From: Taxillus chinensis
Taxonomy: Eukaryota > Streptophyta > Magnoliopsida > Santalales > Loranthaceae
Reading direction: 5' to 3'
Length of the DNA: 64,000 nucleotides
Assembly (NCBI GenBank): GCA_023512835.1
Contig: CM042092.1
Coordinates: forward strand, 26,175,543-26,239,542
In this document: positions 23,801 to 35,892 of the stretch, piece by piece
Position numbering within the stretch: position 1 is the stretch's first letter
Layout of the letters: the number at the start of each line of letters is the position of its first letter
Position numbers and translations under genes: made by a program
Notes under the pieces: model-generated
Databases searched by the model: none
What the model was told of the DNA's origin: nothing
What the model saw: only the letters and a program-made list of their open reading frames with translations

Positions 23801-24359
23801 TGCACACGAAATTGGCTCCATGGATTTGCATCCACAAGTAATTATTTTATATTTTTGTGATATATTTCTGAATAAATTAAATGGCTTCTCTAAAGATTGT
23901 TTAATGTATTCATGATTTATTATTTTGTAGGTTTGGAAGTATGTGAAGAGGATGACATTGAAAAAGTTAATTTACCTTCAATGGAATGTTCAAGCAATGA
24001 AGTTTAGAGCACGGAATGATTTTTTATTTATTGTTTGAAGACTTCAATTGTTATTTATGTTATGTATAATTTTACTTTAATTTTTGGAGTTTGTTTGGAG
24101 TTAATTACTTGTTTAAAACTTGTTGAATTTTTTGATTTCATGAAAACTATGGTGATTGATTTTAAATGCTGAATGCTCAATGTTATTTTTAGTCTTATTT
24201 GATGTAATTTTCAAACAAAGCTGGTAGAATTTTCTATTATTTGTTTTAAAAAAACACAAAAAAGGGGCCAGCCCGCCCCGCACGCGGGCAGGGCCGGGCC
24301 GGAAAATTCCAGCCTATTTAAAAGTGGGCCAAATCCAGCCCGCCCGTTTAACACTCCTA
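20825..24359 (+). mobile_element. hAT (Ac-like) DNA transposon, degenerate
   Basis: Terminal inverted repeats start TAGGAGTGTTAA at 20825 and end TTAACACTCCTA at 24359. Both ends continue into GC-rich subterminal sequence containing GGGC and GGCC motifs. The flanking 8-mers are TCAAAAAG and TAAAAAAA, which match at six of eight positions, so the expected 8-bp target duplication is only partly visible in an A-rich site. It lies inside the solo gypsy LTR. The body carries a broken transposase gene of the hAT superfamily. Confidence 0.85.
21721..24007 (+). pseudogene. hAT transposase pseudogene
   Basis: The start is ATGATG at 21721. In order come a BED zinc finger (VWDFFES at 21901, then CKGCG and HHMGKC), the hAT core motifs LTFDLWTACLNEGY and LTAHYVDLDW (22.33-22.41 kb), RCCAHILNLI (22.64-22.67 kb), LDVPTRWNSTYLM (22.81-22.86 kb), and the C-terminal hATC dimerisation region (LLSVPITVVASKSAFSIGG and LLKNVQALICTRNWL, 23.68-23.82 kb). 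Stops lie near 21826, 22602 and 23043, with a frameshift near 22155. Two introns are likely. One, between about 23393 and 23513, is less clear, and the other runs from about 23839 to 23930 with GT...AG ends. The final exon ends at TAG 24005-24007. It would cut and paste hAT ends, but this copy is dead. Confidence 0.88.
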
Positions 24360-25088
24360 TAAAAAAATGTGGAAGTTTGACTATACTTGGACCCATTTTG
24401 GAGTTCGGAGCCCCGTGGAGCAATATAAGCTTATTTGAGGGTCAATTGGGGTATTATGAAAATTATATAGTATAAAAGGAGAGATAGGGTTTTTGGTGCA
24501 TTTTTGGCATTCTGCGCAAGAGAAAGAGAAAGAGAGAGAGAGAGAGAGGCGTGCACAAGAGAAAGAGAGAGGGCGACACCAACAAGGAGTCATTGGATCT
24601 AGAGCACGAAGATCAAGGTTTTTCAATCGGCTTTAAGAGGTAGATGCTCCTAAACTCCCTTATCGTGATCCTATCTCGTTATGATGTAGATGGTGTGGGG
24701 TGTAATTGATTTGGTATGTTTTATGGGAGGAACTCTTATTGTGGCTTGATCTGTGTGTTTATATGTGTATTTGATGTTAATGTGTAATTTGGAGGTATTT
24801 TAAGATGCGATTTATGCTGTAAGTGGGGGACTGTGCGTAAAAGTATGGTTTTTAAATGTCTGGGAGGTCGATTGGTTGATTCCAGATAAAGGGCGGCGGA
24901 ACGATGATGAACAGTACGTTGGGTGAACTGTGTGGCCAGTGGCGCGTTTCGGGTTAAGAGTCATAGAGTTGAAGGATAGATTCAGAGGGTCGAAGAGTCA
25001 TAAAATCAAAAACTTAAGTTCGAAGGGTCGAAGTTCGAGGGAGTTCTCCAAGTCTTCGAGGGGGAATCCTCCGAGGGTGTGTCTTCGG

Positions 25089-25481
25089 GTCTTCGAGGGA
25101 GGTTCTTCAAGGTGAACCTTCGGGTCAGTGGCCTCGAGTCTTCAAGGGATGGTTCTTCGAAGCAGTCCTTCGGGTCAGTAGCCTCGGGTCTTCGACGGAG
25201 GTTCTTCGAGGCCGACCTTCGGGTTAATGGTCTCGGGTCTTCGAGGGAGGTTCTTTAAGGCTGACCTTTGAGTCAGTGGCCTTGGGTCTTGGAGGGAGGT
25301 TTTTCAAGGCTGACTTTCGAGTCAGTGGCCTTGGGACATCAATGGAGGTTCTTCGAGGCCTACCTTCAGGTCAGTGGCTTCAGGTCTTCGAGGGAGGTTC
25401 TTTGAGGCAGACATTTGGGTCAGTGGCTTCGGGTCTTCGAGGGAGGTTCTTGAGGAGGACTTTCGGGTCCGAACTTCGGGC
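25089..25481 (+). repeat. 49-bp minisatellite inside the solo gypsy LTR
   Basis: About eight head-to-tail copies of a 49-bp unit that begins GTCTTCGAGGGAGGTTC and ends near CAGTGGCCTCGG. Copy starts at 25089, 25138 and 25187 fix the period. Copies differ by several substitutions, which indicates an old array. Related CTTCGAGG sequence extends upstream to about 25000. Confidence 0.9.
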
Positions 25482-26101
25482 CTGGTCTTCCATGTTATTA
25501 CTTTGTGGTTTGTGATGTAGCTTGTTGTGTTATGATTTATTGTTTATTATGTTTAATACTTTGATTGAGGTAGCCTATGTGGCGGTGAATGAGGTAGCCC
25601 GTGTGGCGGTGTATGAGATAGCCTGTGTGGTGGTGGTAACTCGTGCAATTAAATTATAAATTCGTGTCGATTGTGTATTGTGATCATCACACAGCACATG
25701 CAAACTCATCATGCAAATAATAGGAGCATGGGATAGGTTGGAGAGACGAGATCCCTACTAAGTTGTAGTTGCTCACCACTCCTACTATGATTGTCTTTCT
25801 TTTCAGGTGGGACCTATAGGCATTAGGTTGGACACCAAGGTGGACTGGAGGATTTTCTAATTTGGCTGTAATTTTATTTTATGAGATGTTATTTCATGAC
25901 ATTGATGTAACCCAAAGTGTATAATGATGTAAAAGATATTTGGTATTATTAATACACGTGTTTGGATTTTATGGATGTGTGATGTTTTTCTTGTGATGTT
26001 CTATGTGGGTGGTTGTTAGCCTGACCCGTTGCCCCACCAGGTGGGTAAGGGAAGTCATGAGTTGATTTTCTCGTGTTGAAAATTCGGGACATGACAGGTT
26101 A

Positions 26102-26502
26102 GATCTGTGCCATTCATCTGTTGGTGGTAGTTGACAATCATTAATGCGACAATAAATGCGCTTGACTGTTCAGAGCAGCACAAGCAAACTACACAAACCC
26201 TAGCTGATGATATCGCTACTTACAGGTGTTGTGTTATGAGTTTCCCCCGAAGGTGGCTGCCTCGAAGGTATGGTGGCACGAAATGAGTCAAGCCTATGTT
26301 GGTGTACAATGTTATCTCTGGTGTTGACAACGTTAGATTTTGCAAGTCTTTGACTCTAGTTATCTTCGAGTCTTCGTGCGTAGCAGATTTCAGGTTATGA
26401 AGAACTCACTGTATAATATGGTTTTCCGAGTCTGCGACTCTTTGCCTTAACACTTGGTGGTTTCTTGAGGTGTACTTAACCATTACTAGCTACGAGACTT
26501 CG
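26102..26502 (-). mobile_element. 5' LTR of element A, segment 2
   Basis: This resumes the LTR after the solo LTR. The GGTAGTTGACAATCATTAAT block, the CAAACCCTAGCTGA block and the TCGAGTCTTCG motifs match C near 48.98-49.3 kb and 62.1-62.4 kb. It is cut at 26502 by the LARD element (duplication CTTCG here, CTACG at 36791-36795). Confidence 0.82.
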
Positions 26503-28955
26503 TGTAAGGATTTTTCCGATATCGTGTCATGTGTGTTTGTTTTATGTTATTTTGTTTGTTGTATGTTGTTCTCATAATTATATTCATGTAATTAGTTATT
26601 GATTAAGAGCACATGCTAGTTTTAGTCTATGTTAGATATTGTATTAACTCGGCGCTTGTGGGTTAATAAATTTGTAGGATATTTTGGGTGTGTCAAAATA
26701 GGTGTCAATAATTATATTCACGTGGGTGTGGGCTTGGTTGGATATCGAGGTCTATCACATCTTATGATGATAGTTCTGACATTTGAGTCAGTTGGCTTTT
26801 CGAGGACGAAAAGTTCTAAGGTGGGAAGGATATAAGGATCCGTATATGTGTTAACATAACTTATAATCTATATTTGATGTTAAAAAAGTTGTTTTGAGAA
26901 TGTGGCCATTAATACAATCATTTTAACTATATTTGGGCCTAATTTGAGGTCCAGAAGCCTTCAGGGGTTATTTAGTAATTTTTAGGAGTTAAATTGAGGG
27001 TTAATAAATGAAAAATAAAATTTATGAGGGCTTTTTGGAAATTATTAAAAAGGAGGACGAATTTTAATTAAAAATAGGATTTGAGGGTTTTATTATTCAT
27101 TATGACTCTATTTTGAAAAACCCTTGCCGTCGGAGGGGAGTGCATATTGTTCTTTGCGTTCTTCGTCGTTCTTCTCCGATTCTAGACCGTTTTTGCGAGT
27201 TTAATCCTTTCGGAAGGCAAGAGGTAGGTAATTCTTAATCCTTGATTAGCCTATTGCATGAACGCAGATCGTAGAATCAATATGGGTTGAAGTTTTATAT
27301 GAAAATATACATATATATATATATATATATGTAATTCTATGTATGAGTCGTTGTCGTTGGTGCGTGTGCGTTGGAGCAACCTTGCTGGCGTGGAGGTGGA
27401 AGAAGAGCAGCGGCAAATACCGGCCGTGTGGTGGAGATGAAAGTGGAGGGGGCAGTGGCGACTGCCGCCCCACGTGGAGATGGGAGAAGGGGAAGGGGCG
27501 GCGGCAACCGCCGCCTGTGGAATGTCCGCGCACCCCGTGCACCTACGCGCCGCCCGCGCTCGTGTGCCCGAATGTCTTGCCGCGTTGGTGTAGAGGGAGA
27601 GAAGGGGGCGGCGGCATTTGAGCCGCTGCCATGGATCTGGTACGCACGTCGTGGGTCTGGTACGCACGTCGTGGATGATGGAGTCGGCGCAAGTGATAAT
27701 AGTGGGTGATGGAGTCGGCGCCGTATATTAAATCAAATAATTTAAAAATAATACTAATAATAAAGATAATGTTGTGCTTGGACTGGTTTGGTATGTCAAA
27801 TATATACATTGTGTGGGCTTGAAACTTATAATGTAAATATTGTAAGTATTATTGGTCTGATATTTATAATTTAGCATAAAAGATATTATCTGTGGTGTGT
27901 TTCCATTAATTTGACATTATAAACTTAATTTAGTTTTGCTTGATAATATTAATTTGATATTTAGAAAAATGATATTTGTGGCTTGATATTAGTTATTTGA
28001 TGATATATATATATATATAGTTATACCAATTATGGGATTGCTGAGTTAGTGTTCAATGCATGTGTATTTGGTGATTGGAATTGGTGTTGTAAATTATGTG
28101 TGGATGTGATAAATTGGTATTTATTAATTATGTGTGTGGACTATGTGATAAATTGGTGTTTATTAATTATGGGTGTTGATTTTGTGATGAGATTGGTTGG
28201 GTTAACTATGGGTCCCACATAGGGCTGGCAAGAGGCCGCAGGTCCCCTATGTGGCTGGTAACCCAGGTCCCATATGTGGCAGGTTGTCAGAGACACCACA
28301 GGTCCCACATATGGCTGTCTAGTAGTGATATGAATTCCGGGAGTTGGTAGCGGGAATCCTGTGGATGGATGAATGGCCAGTGTGAACCTTTAATGATGGA
28401 AATGTGATGTGATGTCTTATTTATGATTTAATGAAATTTAATTGTGATAGAATGTGACACTACACTAGCACAAGCATACACTGATCATACAGACTTAGGA
28501 ATTCATGTAATAGAGTACTGGATATGGGGATCACCTACTAGGCATTTGTGCTCACCCTACTTTATTTTTTTATTTCCTACAGGTTGTAGGGAGTAGCTGG
28601 TGGAGCCATAGTGAAGCAAGACGGAACATCCTTGGTGTAGAATTTATTTAGTAGACAATTTGTTTTTATTTTATTTTATCATTTTATTTCCCAGACTTGG
28701 GTCCGTGGCAGTTGTAGAACCTTGTTGGTGAAACTTATATGTGAGTTATTCTGTGTGTTGGATATTGTGGGAATTGAATGCAATGTCGTATCATTTTAAT
28801 AAATCTTGAATTGAATACATTGGGAAGTACAATTTTACCCCTATTGTGGAGTTGTACATGATTGGGTTGAACACTAATCCCCTCGACCCTTGTAGTGTGG
28901 GTGTGGGGAAGTCGCGTTCCTAGTTCTGTTGTTTTCAAGATTTGGGGGCGTGACA
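26503..28955 (+). mobile_element. 5' LTR of the LARD element (2453 bp)
   Basis: It begins TGTAAGGATTTTTCC and ends GGGGGCGTGACA, and it aligns with 34348-36790 over the full length. It contains an AT tract near 27307-27331 and a GC-rich block at 27360-27680 that is unlike its surroundings. Near 28200-28320 there is a cluster of GGTCCCATATGTGGC-type repeats. At 26798-26835 lies an internal copy of a polypurine tract and LTR start. No convincing gene is present. Confidence 0.9.
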
Positions 28956-28958
28956 AGT

Positions 28959-28970
28959 TGGTATCAGAGC
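28959..28970 (+). promoter_or_regulatory. Primer binding site of the LARD element
   Basis: TGGTATCAGAGC lies three bases after the LTR end (GTGACA AGT). It is complementary to the initiator tRNA-Met 3' end. Confidence 0.93.
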
Positions 28971-30164
28971 GGTCGGTTTAGTGGACCTAGCATAGTAGGG
29001 TGATTGATTGAGACTTTAGAGCTTGGGAGACATTAGGGAGGGCGCCTGATCAATGCAGTCCTTAATGGTGTCCTTGGTTACCTTAGTGTCAGTCAGATCA
29101 TCTTAAGATGCACTGGGATGGGTGCATACATGACATGACATTGCTTGTACATTTAGGGCACTAGAATTGGTTGTGCTTTATACTCTGATGATGTTTGACT
29201 TTATAGTTGTGAAATTTCTTGAAATTGCTTGGAATGATTTGCGTAGATGCTTGTTAATGACTTACATTGTGTTGGATTGACCTGTATTGTTCTGAGCTGA
29301 TTCAAGTACTATATGCTAGAGTATTCCCTTTCGCTTTATATTATTATGATGTTGTGGTAGGGGAAATATGAACCCTACCGATTGTTTGATGGCTTGGGTA
29401 GCCAATTACATGATTGGGCAAATGTGATTGATTTCAGGGGAAAATGGACCCCACTGGGATATGATGAGGACCAATTGGGTCATGCTTGTTTTGGTTAATT
29501 GATTGATGGATGTGTATAGGTGAGGAGCAATGTCTCATTGATGACAGTTGAGACTTATGAGTTCTATATGGCGTAGACTTATAGGTCACTGATTGGGAGT
29601 GATAATTGCATTTCATTTGTGCGTAATGATAAATATTTGTGCAATAATTTGAACTTAATTGATTGCTTTAATTGTGCAAATTTTATTCATCGGTATTTTG
29701 AGCTTTTAGTGTAATTTTTTTTAAATGCAATTTTAGATAAATTTAAAATGTAGTTTAAGTGATTTAGATTACTTGTCATAATTTAATGCATTTTTTTTAA
29801 ATTCTCTCCAAATTTCTTATTTTACTATATTTTTAATTATTTTATAGAATTAATATTAATTTGGTGAATTTTTACTGTTTATTTATTTATTTATTTTAAT
29901 ATTAATTTTTGGACTAAGGAAATTTTGGGGAGAAGAGCTTTTACATGTGGAGATATGATTAATTTATTTTGGTGAGAGTTAATGATGTAAAAAGAAAATA
30001 TGTGTGAGATTTACTTGGCATGAATTTATGGAATTAAATTGATAGGTGTGTGAATTGAGAGAATGAATATTTAAAAAAGGAAAGAAGTGAGATTAAAGAT
30101 GATTTATTATCTTGGTTTCCTTTGTCTTGTGATTTGGACCGTATAAAAAAAGGTTGAGAGAATA
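28971..30164 (+). other. LARD internal region, left part, non-coding
   Basis: AT-rich sequence with no frame resembling gag or pol on either strand. The five bases GAATA at 30160-30164 are the left target duplication of the inserted solo LTR. Confidence 0.75.
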
Positions 30165-31560
30165 TGTTGGATCAAACCCAGAATTTGGATAATGCTAATA
30201 AAGCCTTATGTAATTTGATCTGAGATCTTTTGTGTTTATTTGATCATTGCAGAAGATATGTTACTAATCCAGAGATGCACTCGTGAGAGCAAAGCTAAGG
30301 ACAGGATACATAATCCTGATCCGGACAAGAGTGAGTGTCGTCAAACACTTGGTAAATAACCAAGTCACAAATACATACGGAATAAGGAGCATTCGTACGG
30401 ACTAAGAACTTAAAGGATAAGTGCGGAGTAAGAGTCTTGGTCAACGAGGTCGCACGAAGCAAAAGCATTGAAATGGAGTTAAATAGTTAAGTCTTCCCCT
30501 CAGGCGAACTAAAGTGAAGAAGACACGGAGTAAGGCGTCCGAGTCTTTCATACATGCTGAGTAAGGAAGTGTTGATGCGGAATAAGGATCCGAGTCTTTA
30601 TTCACACAGAGTAAGGAAACCAGATGCGGAGTAAGGAATCCGGATATCTTACTCGCCCGGAGTAAGGAAATTACATAGGGAGTAAGGAACTTACATACGG
30701 AGTAAGGAACTTACATGCGGAGTAAGAAAGCGCTGACACGGAATAAGTCATCAGACTTTTCAAGACTCGCCCGGTGTAAGGAACTTACATACGGAGTAAG
30801 AAACTTACATGCGGAGTAAGAAAGCGCTGACACGGACTAAGGATTCCAGTACTAAATAGATACGGAGTAAGCAACCACTGACACCGAGTAAGGTTCCGAG
30901 CTTCATTAGCTACGGAGTAAGGAAAATTACACCGGACCAAGAAGATCGCTCAACTCAACCGCATTTAAAGTTATCGGCTCGTGGCGTCCCGATGTAAGAC
31001 GAATTTATTGAGAACCTGAAGAATCTTACACGTGGATCATCCGGATATGTGGACACAACCTTAATTGTAATTGGGAACTCACAAACGCACTTATACTCTT
31101 TGAACCCAAGATCTTGAGCTCCACAAACCGCAGCAGTCAAGACAGAGAGATTACCGAGGGATAATTAGTGCTGAACGCATTCCGGAACTACAAGTTCCAA
31201 GGTTGTCTCTTAGGAATGTTTTGTATAAATATTCATACTTGTACATTAAAAAGATAGAGCGTATGTGCATTAGTTAAGAAAAGACTAATTCTGTGTATGC
31301 ACAAGCGTTTTCATCTTTGGAGATAGAAGTTGGCCAGTGTGTGAGTTCATTTGTAAACAGAGTGTAAGAGAGTCTTGCTTCTATTTTGTTGTATTTATCT
31401 TGTGATAATAAAACAAAATACTTCCACTATCCTGGTTATCTTCCCCAGGTGATTCTATCACTTAACTAGATAAGTGTTTGTGTCTTAAGAGAAAGAAAAG
31501 AGTTTTGATAAGAGCCTATTCACCCCCCCCCCCCCCCCTTTAGGCTCCAAGGGACCATCA
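30165..31560 (+). mobile_element. B-family solo LTR (1396 bp) in the LARD element
   Basis: It runs from TGTTGGATC to GGGACCATCA and is the reverse complement of the B LTRs. Perfect GAATA duplications flank it (30160-30164 and 31561-31565). It keeps the CGGAGTAAG motif array, the TATA region and the C-rich hairpin, with the C run expanded to 16 (31523-31538). Single LTR plus intact duplication indicates unequal recombination between the two LTRs of a former full element. Confidence 0.95.
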
Positions 31561-31565
31561 GAATA

Positions 31566-34334
31566 GATTGGAGAAAGAGAGTTGATATGGGAAATTGAAA
31601 AAAAAGAGGAAAATCGTATGGGGTCATGAGTGAGGTAGAGTAATTTATAATTATCTCTTGAAAAGGGTGTTAGAGCTTGCTTGTTTACTTGTTATGGACC
31701 TACTAGTCATGATTGTTTCCCCTATGATGTGAATTGATATATTATATTTGTCTAACGTGTGGTATATAAAGTAGTAGCAAAAGGGATGGTTGGAAAAAAA
31801 GTAACTTAATAAAAGTAAAACATGAAGTACAACAATGGTAAATGATGGAATAAAATATTCAAGGATTAAACAGTGCAATGAATATAATAATACAGCAGAA
31901 ACTAATAACTGTTATGACTAGCAATATATACTGATAAGATATTGGGCTTCAATATTATGAGAAGACGATGATGGGATTGGTAGATTCAATAAGGGTTTAT
32001 TTTTGTTTTAAGGCAATTGAAGGGTAGACGTGCCAATGAGTGGGGGAGATAAAGATGACATAGTCTTTTGGAATAGGAATGGAGAATTCATATCCTCTCG
32101 ATAAAATATTTTAATAACTTGTCTTTTCAAAAATGTTAATGAGTAGATGATTTAGAAGGTGATTAAATAATCTGAGAAATAATGAGAGCTATATTGCTTA
32201 TGACTTTAAGGTATAGTTAAATGTTGAATCTGTATATCGATTTTTCAGTCGCTGTATGTTGACTCGGTTAAATACTACTAGTCAGTTCAAATGCTATATA
32301 AGATTTTGGTTGAATGTTAGTGAATAGTGTTGAGCATTCTTGGGTATGCCTTTTTCCTTGACTCGATTGCCATTATAATTGTGTAAATATTGATGGGTTG
32401 TTGGCCTGCTTGTTTTTGAGTAGTTGCTCGTTGTTGGTTGCATGCACCTTGTGTGGTGTTGGCTTGTGGTGGACTATGTTGGTGCGTGTAACCGGTTATT
32501 GATAAGAATGGTAAATATACAATAAAACTAAAAAAACATAAATAATATACTTACAACACTAGTAACAATAGTAAATAAATGAATAAATAATGATGATCAA
32601 CTCTGTGTTAAATATTATTGTGATTCATGTCGATTGATGTCAATGTGGATTACCACATTGTATGATTGTTTGGATATTCTTCATATGATATGGCGTGCAA
32701 ATGACATGTTGTGGACTTTTGCCCTGTTTTGGGGTATAGTTGTGTGATACGACTACATGTGTTATTTGATGTAATGTGAACGCATATTATTGTGCTGTGC
32801 TTGAGAGGGTGCTATCTGGATTTGTGGGAGCCTGTGTGGCTATAGAGCCTATGTGGCTGTGGAGCCTGCGTGGCTATGGTTATGGTACCCTGTGTGGCTA
32901 TGGAGCCTATGTGGTTGTGGATATGGAAGCCTATGTGGCTGTGATTGTGCTTGCTTGGTTGTCTTAATTATAAATGTTATTTTTAACCTGTTTATTTATT
33001 ATGATGTGTGATTGAGATGTGTACCGTATTGTGTATCTATGCCTGAGTGTAACAATGATAGTATTTCTTATTATTGCCTTGTTTCACTTTGACTGATTTG
33101 TTGTTAGTTACATACATTATTATTTTGTGTGGTGACACGTGGTGAAACTAGGATGGACCTTGTTTATTGATCGTTTGGCTGGATTGATTGGTGGTAAGCA
33201 TGATGATGTGGAATTGGTGAACGGTTTATGGTGGGATTAGCTTGATGAGCTTTCCCTTGGTGATGTTAGTATGACGTGTTGTTGTGGTAGCCGAGTTTGT
33301 TGCTTGTTTGTGGAGTCCTCTCTGTAAGAGGACTTGGTTATAATTCAATGACATCTTACATTGTTTGGTGGAGCCTATTAGGGTGCGACCTTTCTTCCCC
33401 TACATGGGAGTATATGTTATTCACATAATTATTGATATTTTGATGTTGTTTTGTTTGGTTTTTCTATCTATGATTGTTGCATGGCCAATATGCGTTTTTA
33501 ATATGCGGTCATGACTCATAAAGCATTGTGTACTTGTTGTGGTTGTTGGGGGATATTAGTTATATGAGGGTAGGTTGTTGGACTTTGGTAGTGCAATATC
33601 TAATTGAGGTGGTGCGTTTATCCTGTTGATCTAAGCTGATAGTGCTTTGATGGATTTTTGGGTTATAATGTTAATCCTTATTGTTTTGGGTTCTATTAGA
33701 TTGGTTAGTTTTGATGGTGATGTTGGCACCACTTGGAATAATTTTGAGGTAGTGTATGGTCGGTTGTGGAGTTGTTAGTATGGTGTTGTTTCGTTAATGA
33801 TTCGTTATGATGGTCATTTAGTGGATTAATTACAAGGGGCTACTGGTAGTGGTTTGATATTGGGTATTTGGCGTGCATCGGTTGTGTGTGGTGCAATCTG
33901 TTAATTTGATTGGTTATTGGATTTTAATAGGTGATCATATCGACTATGATCCAATGATTTATGTTGAGGTCTCAGTTTAACTATGTTGAGGTGTCCATTT
34001 AACCTTGTTGTTGTTACCATGACTATCCGTAGTCTAGAGTTACCACTAGAGTTGGGTGAGTTATGCTGCATTTCAAGTGACTTACGTTGGCAAGGGATCA
34101 TAAATAATTTATAGAAGGATGATACCCCCCCCCCCCCCCGCCAACCTCTCCTTATGTTAAATGGTTAGTGGATGCATTGTTAGTTCACGGGAATGCAAAT
34201 ATATAAATACTTTATTGCTTCGTAATGGTTAATAGTATGTTCTGAAGCATTGTGCTGGCTCATGGCTGATGAACTAAGCATTGCCCTATCGTTAGGACTG
34301 TAGCTGGTTAGTCTTTTCGGGGACGAAAAGTCCT
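31566..34334 (+). other. LARD internal region, right part, non-coding
   Basis: No coding sequence is recognised on either strand. Visible features are a short GTGGCTATGGAGCCTATG repeat cluster near 32825-32945 and a run of 15 C at 34125-34139. The absence of gag and pol over more than 4 kb, counting the left part, is the basis of the LARD call. Confidence 0.75.
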
Positions 34335-34347
34335 AAGGGGGAGAGAA
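34335..34347 (+). promoter_or_regulatory. Polypurine tract of the LARD element
   Basis: AAGGGGGAGAGAA lies directly before the 3' LTR, preceded by CGGGGACGAAAAGTCCT. A similar block, with its own following TGTAAGGATC, sits inside each LTR. Confidence 0.9.
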
Positions 34348-35840
34348 TGTAAGGATTTTTCCGATATCGTGTCATGTGTGTTTGTTTTATGTTATTTTGT
34401 TTGTTGTATGTTGTTCTCATAATTATATTCATGTGATTAGTTATTGATTAAGAGCACATGCTAGTTTCAGTCTATGGTAGATATTGTATCAGCTCGGCGC
34501 TTGTAGGTTAATAAATATGTAGGATGTTTTGGGTGTGTCAGAATAGGTGTCAATATTTATATTCACGTGTGGGCTTGGTTGGATATCGAGGTCTATGACA
34601 TCTTATGATGATAGTTATGACATTTGATTTAGTTGGCTTTTCGATGACAAAAAGTTCTAAGGTGGGGAGGATGTAAGGATCCGTATATATGTTAGCATAA
34701 CTTATAATCTATATTTGATGTTAAAAAAAGTTATTTTGAGAATGTGGCCATTAATACAATCGTTTTAACTACATTTGGGCCTAATTTGAGGTTCAGAAGC
34801 CTTCAAGGGTTATTTAGTAATTTTTGGGAGTTAAATTGAGGGTTAATAAATGAAAAATAAAATTTTTGAGGGCTTTTTGGAAATTATTAAAAAGGAAGAC
34901 GAATTTTAATTAAAAATAGGGTTTGAGGGTTTTATTATTCATTATGACTCTATTTTGAAAAACCCTAGCCGTCGGAGGGGAGTGCATATTATTCTTCGCG
35001 TTCTTCGTCGTTCTTCTCCGATTCTAGACCGTTCTTACGAGTTTAATCCTTTCGGAAGGCAAAAGGTAGGTGATTCTTAATCCTTGATTAGCCTATTGCA
35101 TGAACGCAGATCGTAGAATCAATATGGGTTGAAGTTTTATATGAAAATATACTATATATATATATATATTTGTAATTCTATGTATGAGTCATTGTCGTTG
35201 GTGCATCTGCGTTGGAGCAACCTTGCTGGCGTGGAGGTGGAAGAAGAGCAGCAACAAATACCGGCCGTGCGGAGGAGATGAAAGTGGAGGGGGCAGTGGC
35301 GACTGCAACCCCACGTGGAGATGGGAGAAGGGGAAGGGGCGGCAGCAACCGCCGCCTGTGGAATGTCCGTGCACCCCGTGCACCTGCGCGCCGCCCGCGC
35401 TCGCACGCCCGAACGTCTTGCCGCGTTGGTGTAGAGGGAGAGAAGGGGGCGGCGGAATCTGAGGCGCTGCCATGGATCTGGTACGCACGCCGTGGGTCTG
35501 GTACGCACGTCGTGGATGATGGAGTCGGCGCAAGTGATAATAGTGGGTGATGGAGTCGGCGCCGTATATTAAATCAAATAATTTAAAAATAATACTAATA
35601 ATAAAGATAATGTTGTGCTTGGACTGGTTTGGTATGTTAAATATATACATTATGTGGGCTTGAAACTTATAGTGTAAATATTGTAGGTATTATTGGGCTG
35701 ATATTTATAATTTAGCATCAAAGATATTATTTGTGGTGTGTTTCCATTAATTTGACATTAAAAACTTAGTTTAGTTCTGCTTGATAATATTAATTTGATA
35801 TTTTAAAAAATGATATTTGTGGCTTGATATTAGTTATTTG

Positions 35841-35892
<52 letters not shown>

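Larger units (their letters stand above)
20733..26096 (+). mobile_element. Solo gypsy-type LTR containing a hAT insertion
   Basis: The ends are TGTAAATACC and CGGGACATGACA with a perfect 5-bp duplication GGTTA on both sides, so this is a solo LTR left by LTR-LTR recombination. Without the hAT element it is about 1.8 kb. A TATA-like AGTATAAAAGGAG lies near 24469-24481, a (GA)n tract near 24519-24548, a 49-bp minisatellite at 25089-25481, and a short GAGGTAGCC...GTGTGGCGGTG repeat near 25567-25640. No primer site, polypurine tract or coding sequence is present. The style of its ends resembles Tekay/Del chromovirus LTRs; that assignment is inference. Confidence 0.82.

Noticed and set aside
27371..27709. 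112-codon frame in the LARD LTR as a real gene
   Set aside because: Low-complexity Arg/Gly-rich sequence without a recognisable domain; conservation between the two copies follows from LTR identity. Kept only as a low-interest finding.
34125..34139. Run of 15 C as the polypurine tract of another nested element
   Set aside because: No LTR edge, primer site or target duplication adjoins it; probably slippage at a short C tract.
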